Source: SIG452 sp045580405
GTDB lineage: Bacteria; Bacillota; Clostridia; UMGS1840
Assembly (NCBI GenBank): GCA_045580405.1
Contig: JAZNNT010000179.1
Location: forward strand, 1 to 23,905
Length of the DNA: 23,905 bases
Direction: 5' to 3'
Shown here: positions 8,034 to 13,625 of the stretch, piece after piece
Layout: every line of letters begins with the position of its first letter
Numbering within the stretch: position 1 is the first letter of the stretch
The notes under the pieces: generated by a model
Databases searched by the model: none
Told to the model about the DNA's origin: nothing
What the model saw: only the letters and a program-made list of their open reading frames with translations
Position numbers and translations under genes: made by a program

Positions 8034-8128
8034 GTGTCATTCCGAGCGATAGCGAGGAATCTTATTGGTGATGTGATCATTCATGAAAATCGGCTTCTTC
8101 GTTGCCCCGATGCACCTCTGAATGACAC
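8034..8128. repeat. 95-bp palindromic, MITE-like intergenic element
   Basis: The perfect 9-bp terminal inverted repeat GTGTCATTC (8034-8042) / GAATGACAC (8120-8128) bounds 95 bases between groEL and recD2. Next to the left end is CCGAGCGATAGCGAGGAATC; inside the right end is TTCTTCGTTGC. These two are partly complementary, so the RNA could form a long imperfect hairpin. Elements starting TGTCATTCCGAGCGA are a recurring intergenic repeat type that I recall from many bacterial genomes. Only one copy is in this window, so the repeat call rests on that memory and on the terminal inverted repeats. Confidence 0.55.
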
Positions 8129-8138
8129 CCTTCGGGTG

Positions 8139-10337
8139 TTAAAACGGTGCTTCCTTTGAATCTTCCAAGAAATCTTTTAAATTGGTATAGCGTTTTTGCT
8201 CGGTGTTGTTGTGAATCATTCCCGTAACGCAGGATTTACGTCCCACAATACAAACGAAGGATTTGGCACGGGTAACCGCAGTATACAAAAGATTTTGTGT
8301 CATCAGCTGAGGGTAGCCGTATACCAAAGGAATCACCACGGCATCAAACTCGCTGCCCTGACTTTTATGCACCGTCACTGCATAGGAAAGCTCTAAATTT
8401 TCCAGCTTTAAAAAATCGTAGTGCACAATTTTGTCATCGTCAAAGAGAATGGTCATCTCCTTGTTGTCCAAATCAATTTCGGTGATGATGCCCATATCCC
8501 CGTTATAGATGCCTTGTCCACGGTAACCGTCTTCGGTTTCCCATTCAATGTCATAATCGTTTTTGGTCTGCATCACACGGTCAAACTTGGAAAAGGTGTA
8601 TCCGTTTGCCGATTTCTGAGGTTGATTTTTTCGGATGGGGTTCAGCGTTTGTTTTAAAGCGTTGTTTAAGGCAACTGAACCCAGCACACTTTTTCGCATA
8701 GGGGTTAACACTTGAATTTTATCGGGAGCAATATCCAAAAAATTGGGTAAACGGTTTTCCACCAAATCGCAAACCGTTGCCACGGTATCCTCACCGTTTT
8801 GGCTTCCCACAAAAAAGAAATCACTGTTTTCTTCGTTATAAAGGGGTTCCTGAAAATTTAAAATGCGGTGGGCATTTTCCACGATGCGGGAGGTGTTTTC
8901 CTGGCGGAAAATTTGATGAAAGCTGATTTTGGGGATAGCGTCTGACGATAGCATATCCTTTAGCACGTTACCTGCTCCCACGGGAGGAAGCTGGTCGCAG
9001 TCACCCACCATAATAATGCGGGTTTTCTCTGTGAATGCTCTGAGGAACGATTCAAACAGCAAAGAATCGGTCATGGACATTTCATCCACAATCACCACGT
9101 CGCACCGCACGGGATTCTGCTCGTTTCTCTCAAATTGAGGACGGTCACCACCTGAATGAGTCACTTCTAAGAGACGGTGAATGGTTTTGGCGTTTTTTCC
9201 GGTTACTTCGGAAATTCGTTTGGCGGCACGTCCGGTGGGGGCAGCTAAAATCACTTTTTTATTTAAGGTATCAAAAGCGGTGAGCAGGTTTTTAATCACT
9301 GTGGTTTTTCCTGTTCCGGGGCCGCCTGTGATGATGAGTACTTTTTGTTTTAAGGCTTCGGTAATCGCCTCTCTTTGTTCGGGAGAAAGTGCAATATCCG
9401 AAAGGTCATCCACATCCAGCTTTTTAGATAAATCCTCGCATCTGGTTTGTTTTAATGCCTGAAGACGCAAAGCTATGTAGCTTTCTGCCAGATAAAAGTG
9501 GGGAAGTGCATAAAACACGGTGTCATCCTTTTTAGTGCTGATGAGTTTTCCTTCTGTTAAAAGCAAGGAAATGGCATTTTCCACTTCCGTCTGGGAGATG
9601 TTTAGCAGTTCGCCCGCCTCGTAAATCAACTCGGTTTTCGGAAAACAGGTATGGCCGTTGTAGGCTGCCTGATGCATCAGGTAGATGGTTCCCGATTTCA
9701 GCCGTTCCATGGAATTTTTTGGGATTCCCATTTCCTCCGCAATTTTATCTACGGTTAAAAATCCGATTTTTTCCACTTTTTCGCAGATGATGTAAGGATT
9801 CTGATTACAAAGCTTAATGGCTCCGCTTCCCAACGTGTTATACACCTTTACCGCAATGGCAGGGGAAAGACCAAATTTCATAAAGTATGACACCACATTC
9901 TGCACTTCGATTTTTTTCATGTAGTCTCTATGAATGAGTACCGCTTTTGGCAGAGAAATTCCTGAAATTTCTGATAGCCGTTCCGGGTATTTTTCAATGA
10001 TTTCCAAGGTTTCCTCCCCCAATTGGTCCACAATTTTTTTCGCCGTTGCAGGACCAACACCACGGATAAATCCACTGGATAAAAATTTATAAATAGAGGC
10101 AGTATCCTGCTCAAAATGAGGTTCGTAATAGTCACATTGAAACTGGGTGCCGAATTTGGGGTGTTCCACCCATTTGCCGTAGGCAATAATGCTTTCGCCC
10201 TCGGCAATCATGGGAAGATTTCCCGCTAAGTTCACATAATCGTCGGAGGTTTCCAAAGCGACCACGCCATAGCCGTTTTCGTCGTTATAATAGATGACTT
10301 CTTCCACAAGCCCTGTGATTCGTTCTGTGGTGCTCAT
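8139..10337 (-). CDS. recD2: ATP-dependent RecD2 family DNA helicase
   Basis: RecD2 is a superfamily 1B 5'-3' DNA helicase used in repair and replication-fork maintenance in bacteria that lack RecBC partners for it. The 732-residue protein has the RecD2 layout. The N-terminal OB-like region and helix-hairpin-helix repeats come first (IRGVGPATAKKIV near 91-103). The helicase core follows: Walker A GGPGTGKTT (338-346), Walker B VDEMS (417-421), motif III GDCDQLPPVGAG (445-456), motif V VHKSQGSEFD (656-665) and motif VI LLYTAVTRAK (683-692). The long N-terminal extension separates RecD2 from the RecBCD subunit RecD. The ATG at 10337 follows GGAGG (complement of 10346-10350) by eight bases. It has its own near-consensus promoter and a candidate LexA box upstream. 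It ends 10 bases before the palindromic repeat. Confidence 0.96.
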   Translation of the reverse strand: MSTTERITGLVEEVIYYNDENGYGVVALETSDDYVNLAGNLPMIAEGESIIAYGKWVEHPKFGTQFQCDYYEPHFEQDTASIYKFLSSGFIRGVGPATAKKIVDQLGEETLEIIEKYPERLSEISGISLPKAVLIHRDYMKKIEVQNVVSYFMKFGLSPAIAVKVYNTLGSGAIKLCNQNPYIICEKVEKIGFLTVDKIAEEMGIPKNSMERLKSGTIYLMHQAAYNGHTCFPKTELIYEAGELLNISQTEVENAISLLLTEGKLISTKKDDTVFYALPHFYLAESYIALRLQALKQTRCEDLSKKLDVDDLSDIALSPEQREAITEALKQKVLIITGGPGTGKTTVIKNLLTAFDTLNKKVILAAPTGRAAKRISEVTGKNAKTIHRLLEVTHSGGDRPQFERNEQNPVRCDVVIVDEMSMTDSLLFESFLRAFTEKTRIIMVGDCDQLPPVGAGNVLKDMLSSDAIPKISFHQIFRQENTSRIVENAHRILNFQEPLYNEENSDFFFVGSQNGEDTVATVCDLVENRLPNFLDIAPDKIQVLTPMRKSVLGSVALNNALKQTLNPIRKNQPQKSANGYTFSKFDRVMQTKNDYDIEWETEDGYRGQGIYNGDMGIITEIDLDNKEMTILFDDDKIVHYDFLKLENLELSYAVTVHKSQGSEFDAVVIPLVYGYPQLMTQNLLYTAVTRAKSFVCIVGRKSCVTGMIHNNTEQKRYTNLKDFLEDSKEAPF

Positions 10338-10375
10338 CTTTGGTGCCTCCTTCCTTTGAGAAAATCTTTTTTTTT

Positions 10376-10404
10376 ATCATACACCTTTTTCTAAGATTTG
10401 TCAA
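10376..10404 (-). promoter_or_regulatory. SigA-type promoter of recD2
   Basis: On the minus strand, TTGACA (complement of 10399-10404), a 17-base spacer and TATGAT (complement of 10376-10381). This is a near-consensus promoter about 40 bases before the recD2 start codon. Confidence 0.82.
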
Positions 10405-10413
10405 TATAAAATA

Positions 10414-10427
10414 CGAATGTTTGTTCG
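10414..10427 (-). promoter_or_regulatory. Candidate LexA (SOS) box upstream of recD2
   Basis: The minus strand reads CGAACAAACATTCG, an inverted repeat with one mismatch to the Gram-positive LexA pattern CGAAC-N4-GTTCG. It ends nine bases upstream of the recD2 -35 box. A DNA repair gene is a sensible SOS target. LexA sites more often overlap the promoter itself, and lexA is not in the window, so this is an inference. Confidence 0.4.
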
Positions 10428-10431
10428 TGTT

Positions 10432-10482
10432 GTTGTAGAGTACGCTCGTTGCCCTCTCAGTGTTCGAGTCCCTCTGCGGCAC
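10432..10482 (+). pseudogene. Degenerate tRNA remnant (3' part)
   Basis: The plus strand contains a D-arm-like GTTGTAGAG, then a T-loop-like GTTCGAGTCCC and an acceptor-like CTGCGGCAC. No complementary GCCGCAG lies upstream, the T-stem left arm does not pair, and the segment between D-arm and T-loop is about 5-6 bases too short for an anticodon arm. It therefore looks like a decayed or truncated tRNA gene, not a working one. It shares the 13 bases GTTCGAGTCCCTC with the intact tRNA-Arg on the opposite strand, though that T-arm sequence is common among tRNAs. Confidence 0.35.
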
Positions 10483-10491
10483 TTTTGCAAT

Positions 10492-10527
10492 AAAAAAGCA
10501 GACACCTTACGGCATCTGCTCTTTTTT
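10492..10527 (-). terminator. Intrinsic terminator of tRNA-Arg
   Basis: On the minus strand, AGCAGATGCC pairs with GGTGTCTGCT (two G-T pairs) around a GTAA loop, followed by a six-T run. It starts just past the encoded CCA end of the tRNA. The plus strand also has a T-run after the stem, so the hairpin could work both ways. Confidence 0.75.
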
Positions 10528-10604
10528 TGGCGCGCCTTGAGGGACTCGAACCCCCGGCATTTCGGTTCGTAGCCGAACCCTCTATCCAGCTGAGGTAAAG
10601 GCGC
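10528..10604 (-). tRNA. tRNA-Arg (anticodon ACG)
   Basis: The minus strand folds into a full 77-base cloverleaf. The 7-bp acceptor GCGCCTT/AAGGCGC is perfect, the D-stem is CCTC/GAGG, the anticodon stem is TTCGG/CCGAA with loop CTACGAA, and the T-arm GGGGG/CCCTC surrounds TTCGAGT. The loop gives anticodon ACG, which reads CGN arginine codons after A34 is converted to inosine by TadA. The discriminator is G and the 3' CCA is encoded in the DNA. It has its own promoter and terminator and is transcribed alone. Confidence 0.97.
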
Positions 10605-10633
10605 ATGCAAAGGTTTAATTTTGCAACATTGCT

Positions 10634-10662
10634 ATTATATCAAATGAAAGTTTGTTTGTCAA
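10634..10662 (-). promoter_or_regulatory. Consensus promoter of tRNA-Arg
   Basis: On the minus strand, a perfect TTGACA (complement of 10657-10662), a 17-base spacer and a perfect TATAAT (complement of 10634-10639), about 30 bases before the mature tRNA 5' end. A fully consensus promoter fits a stable RNA gene. Confidence 0.88.
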
Positions 10663-10680
10663 TGTTTTTTTTGATTTCTA

Positions 10681-10709
10681 TTGAATTTTTTTGTTGACTG
10701 TGATAAACT
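10681..10709 (+). promoter_or_regulatory. Possible promoter of the yqeG-like operon
   Basis: TTGAAT at 10681-10686, a 17-base spacer and TAAACT at 10704-10709, with TG one base before it (extended -10). Both boxes are off consensus. The nearby TTGACT at 10694 has no -10 box at 17 bases. Position fits the operon starting at 10772. Confidence 0.4.
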
Positions 10710-10771
10710 GATAACAGAACAAAATGCTTTTATCCGAAAAAAGAATCACAAAAACATGATGAGGAATTGTT

Positions 10772-11245
10772 ATGAGCCTGCAACCTGATTATCTCTTAAA
10801 CAGCGTGGAAGAGCTTACTCCTGCTTTTTTACAACAGCATAACATCCGTCTTCTGATTTTAGATGCCGATGCTACATTGATTGAGGCGCAGACGGATTAT
10901 ATTTTACCCCAACGAGTCATGTTGGTGGAAGACATCAAAAAAATAGGAATCCGTGTGATGGTTGCCTCCAACGGCAAAACTCACCGCATCGAAAAAGCCT
11001 TCGGAGAACATCGGATTGAAGCACACGGATATTCCTTAAAACCTCTGCCGTTTCGTTTGAAAAAGCTTATCAAGGGGTATTCTAAAAAAGAAGTTCTGTT
11101 GGTAGGTGACCAGTTTTTTACCGATATTTTATGTGCAAAGCTTCTGGGTATCCGTTCTGCCATGGTAAAGCCGTACGGACCCGATAAAGGTCGTGGCATG
11201 AAGCTTCGGCGGTTCTTTGAGAAAAAAATTGTAAAAAGGAAATAG
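10772..11245 (+). CDS. yqeG: YqeG family HAD-type phosphatase
   Basis: This small HAD-superfamily protein of the YqeG type has no cap domain. The 157 residues carry the HAD motifs in order. DADAT (31-35) holds the nucleophile and acid/base aspartates, VASNG near residue 60 is motif II, the lysine in SLKPLPF serves motif III, and VGDQFFTDI carries the metal-binding acidic residues of motif IV. The usual YqeG motif I is DIDNTL, so the alanines here are a mild variation, but the two key aspartates and the threonine are kept. Substrate is unknown. The start follows GAGG by seven bases. It is the first gene of a three-gene operon; the next gene starts four bases after its stop. Confidence 0.85.
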   Translation: MSLQPDYLLNSVEELTPAFLQQHNIRLLILDADATLIEAQTDYILPQRVMLVEDIKKIGIRVMVASNGKTHRIEKAFGEHRIEAHGYSLKPLPFRLKKLIKGYSKKEVLLVGDQFFTDILCAKLLGIRSAMVKPYGPDKGRGMKLRRFFEKKIVKRK

Positions 11246-11249
11246 ATGT

Positions 11250-12101
11250 ATGAGTATTATTTTTGGACCCGGCGGAAACAGTGAACAGTATTATGATGAT
11301 GGGTATAAATCCTCTTTAGACAGACCCCAATATCTTGCCAAGCTTGGACTAAACGGCTATGAGTACCAATGCAATAAAGGTGTTCACATCTCCTTAGACA
11401 GCGCTCGAATCTTAGGAGAAGAAGCGAAAAAACACGGGGTGCATTTGTCTATTCACAGCCAGTATTATGTGAGTCTTTCTTCTACGGAGGCAGAAAAACG
11501 GGAAAAGAGTGTGGAGTATCTGTTGGCTTGTTTTCGGGTGGCACAAGAAATGGGGGCAGACCGCATTGTGGTTCATTCCGGCTCCTGCGCGAAAATGACT
11601 CGTGCCAAAGCCTATGAGCTTTCTTTAGAAACGTTGCATAAAACTCTGACCCGTGCCAAAGAGGAAGGCTATGAGGGGATTTACCTTTGTCCTGAAGTGA
11701 TGGGGAAAATCAACCAGCTTGGGGATTTTGATGAAGTCATCAAAATATGCACCACTCACGAAATGCTGCTTCCTGCCATTGATTTCGGACATTTAAACTG
11801 CCGTACATTAGGCAGCTTGAAAACCAAGGATGATTACTTAACGCTCCTAAACAAAATGGAGAAAAAGTTAGGCAGAGAAAAAGCAAAAATCTTTCATTGC
11901 CATTTTTCCAAAATCGAGTATACCAACCAGGGAGAAAAACGGCATCTCACTTTTGAAGATACCGAGTTTGGTCCCGATTTTGAGCCGTTTTTGGAGGCAG
12001 TCCACAAAAAAGGCTTCACTCCCATGATTATCTGCGAATCTGCAGGTACCCAGGATAAAGATGCCATGGCAATGGCAAATTATTTTAATCAGCTGAAATA
12101 A
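11250..12101 (+). CDS. Endonuclease IV-like TIM-barrel protein with altered metal site
   Basis: The 283-residue protein matches the AP endonuclease 2 / endonuclease IV fold, whose best-known member Nfo cuts DNA at abasic sites with three zinc ions. Likely metal ligands align well with E. coli Nfo: His69 (HSQ), His109 (HSGS), Glu149 (PEVMGK), Asp178 and His181 (DFGHLN), His216 (HCHFSK), His232 (RHLTF) and Glu263 (CESAG). The Nfo aspartate just before the DRH histidine appears to be Lys230 here (KRH), and several loops differ (PEVMGK in place of the usual LENTAG). It may be a true deoxyribonuclease IV variant or a related sugar isomerase-type TIM barrel. The ATG at 11250 follows AAGGA by nine bases. 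It is tightly coupled to yqeG upstream and, 10 bases downstream, to the aminopeptidase. Confidence 0.75.
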   Translation: MSIIFGPGGNSEQYYDDGYKSSLDRPQYLAKLGLNGYEYQCNKGVHISLDSARILGEEAKKHGVHLSIHSQYYVSLSSTEAEKREKSVEYLLACFRVAQEMGADRIVVHSGSCAKMTRAKAYELSLETLHKTLTRAKEEGYEGIYLCPEVMGKINQLGDFDEVIKICTTHEMLLPAIDFGHLNCRTLGSLKTKDDYLTLLNKMEKKLGREKAKIFHCHFSKIEYTNQGEKRHLTFEDTEFGPDFEPFLEAVHKKGFTPMIICESAGTQDKDAMAMANYFNQLK

Positions 12102-12111
12102 GGATTTAACG

Positions 12112-13176
12112 ATGAAACAGTTTTATGAATCAAGACTACAAAAATTGCGGAATCAGTTGACCGAGCAGGAAGGAATCCTGGTCAGCGACCCGAAAAATGC
12201 TTTTTATTTTACGGGGATCAATTCCTCGAATATCCATCTGTATGTAACCCATCATAAAGCCTATCTGTTGACTGATTTTCGTTATGAAACCATGGCAGGG
12301 GAGAATGAGGCAGGCTTTGTAGTGGTGACGGAAGGCTCTTTGGTATCCAAATTGAAAGAATTGATGACGGAATCTACGGTTTATATTGAACAGCAGTATT
12401 TAACCGTTCACTTTTATAAGATGCTTTTGGATCATTTTCCCAATACCAATTTCCCTAATGTGAAATCTATGATTATGGATTTGCGATTGGTAAAGGATGC
12501 TTCCGAAATGTTCAAGCTTCAGCAAGCACAGCGGATTGCGGATACCGCTTATCTGAAAATGCTTTCTTTGGTGAAGGAAGGGGTTACCGAGCAGGAATTA
12601 AAGGCAGAGCTGGAATATCAAATGATGCGTTTGGGCGCTAAAAAAACTTCCTTTGATACCATTGTTTTATTTGGTGACCACGCTGCAATGCCTCACGGAG
12701 AGCCCTCTATGCGAAAGCTGGCGGTGGGAGATGCTTTGCTTTGTGATTTCGGTTGCGTGTATGAAGGATATTGCTCGGATGTAACCCGAACTGTATTTTT
12801 TGGAAAAGTATCGGAAAAGCAAAAACATGCTTACGAAACGGTATTGGATGCACACAAATTGGTGCTGGATTTTATCGGTGTGGGAAAAGCCTGTGCCGAT
12901 GCAGATAAAATTGCCCGTGACTATATTGAGAAGCGAGGCTACGAGGGCGCTTTCGGTCATAGCTTGGGACATGGCGTCGGTGTGAAAATTCATGAGCATC
13001 CCACCTTAGGAAAAAATAGTACGGAAATGTTTGAAAACGGTATGTTTTTCTCGAATGAACCGGGAATCTACTTGCCGGGAGAATTTGGCATTCGTATTGA
13101 AGATACCTGTTATTTAGACAATGACAAGCTCTATTCTACCACGAAGCTGGAGAAAGAATTAACTGTTTTAGAATAA
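12112..13176 (+). CDS. M24 family aminopeptidase (Xaa-Pro peptidase type)
   Basis: This cytosolic metallopeptidase has the pita-bread fold. Family members remove N-terminal residues, often before proline, or split Xaa-Pro dipeptides. The 354 residues have a creatinase-type N-terminal domain (about 1-125) and a catalytic domain with all five metal ligands: Asp212 (CDFG), Asp223 (SDVTRT), His287 (GHSLGHGVG), Glu316 (NEPGIY) and Glu330 (RIEDT). The conserved His195 lies in MPHG. Length and layout fit bacterial PepP/PepQ/YqhT-like enzymes; the exact specificity cannot be read from sequence. The ATG at 12112 follows AAGGA. It is the last gene of the operon and ends at a strong terminator. efp, a frequent neighbour of this family in Firmicutes, is absent. 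Confidence 0.93.
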   Translation: MKQFYESRLQKLRNQLTEQEGILVSDPKNAFYFTGINSSNIHLYVTHHKAYLLTDFRYETMAGENEAGFVVVTEGSLVSKLKELMTESTVYIEQQYLTVHFYKMLLDHFPNTNFPNVKSMIMDLRLVKDASEMFKLQQAQRIADTAYLKMLSLVKEGVTEQELKAELEYQMMRLGAKKTSFDTIVLFGDHAAMPHGEPSMRKLAVGDALLCDFGCVYEGYCSDVTRTVFFGKVSEKQKHAYETVLDAHKLVLDFIGVGKACADADKIARDYIEKRGYEGAFGHSLGHGVGVKIHEHPTLGKNSTEMFENGMFFSNEPGIYLPGEFGIRIEDTCYLDNDKLYSTTKLEKELTVLE

Positions 13177-13182
13177 GAACAG

Positions 13183-13214
13183 AAAAAGCTGTTGCGGTTT
13201 GCAACAGCTTTTTT
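13183..13214 (+). terminator. Bidirectional intrinsic terminator
   Basis: A 13-bp perfect stem (13183-13195 with 13201-13213), a GGTTT loop, and T-runs on both strands. It lies between the stops of the convergent aminopeptidase (13176) and thioesterase (13222) genes and can serve both. Confidence 0.9.
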
Positions 13215-13221
13215 GTTTGAC

Positions 13222-13611
13222 TTACTTTTGTAATTTGGCATCGCAGCGGGTTTGAAATTTTTCTTTCATCACCACAAATCTGGTGTGGCATCCTTCTGCA
13301 ATTTTTTCTGTTTCGTCATAGGCTTCCAAAGAGAAGACAATTTTTCTTCCTTCCCATTCGGTTACGGTAGCCGAAACAGTGACTTTCATTCCCACGGGAG
13401 TGGCTGCCAAGTGTTTCAGGTTCATTTCGGTGCCAACCGTAGCGGTGCCGTCTTCTAAGTAGGGGAAGCATAATTCATGTGCTGCTTTTTCCAGCATTGC
13501 CACTAAGTAAGGGGTGGAAAGCACATTTGCATTTCCGCTCTCTAAAGTGATGGCGGCGTGGCTTTCTGTCACGGTAAATTGATGTTCATTTTTTACTCCG
13601 ATTGGGTTCAT
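13222..13611 (-). CDS. FlK-type hotdog-fold thioesterase
   Basis: The 129-residue single hotdog domain belongs to the fluoroacetyl-CoA thioesterase-like group. FlK's catalytic Thr42, Glu50 and His76 align with Thr33 (STPYLV), Glu41 (MLEKAA) and His67 (LKHLAATPVG) at a constant offset of nine, and the TVGT and DE..KIAEG..TRFVV stretches are also typical. Such proteins hydrolyse short acyl-CoA thioesters. Most bacterial relatives are not specific for fluoroacetate and may act as housekeeping CoA-ester hydrolases. The ATG at 13611 follows AAGGAG by about ten bases. That Shine-Dalgarno overlaps the mutS2 stop codon, which implies translational coupling. It is the last gene of the deacetylase-mutS2-thioesterase unit. 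Confidence 0.88.
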   Translation of the reverse strand: MNPIGVKNEHQFTVTESHAAITLESGNANVLSTPYLVAMLEKAAHELCFPYLEDGTATVGTEMNLKHLAATPVGMKVTVSATVTEWEGRKIVFSLEAYDETEKIAEGCHTRFVVMKEKFQTRCDAKLQK

Positions 13612-13625
13612 ATTAAAAAATCTCC

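Noticed and set aside
8123..8138. ACACCC-TTCG-GGTGTT hairpin next to the recD2 stop
   Set aside because: It is a stable tetraloop hairpin, but no T-run follows on either strand, so I do not call it a terminator. It overlaps the end of the palindromic repeat.
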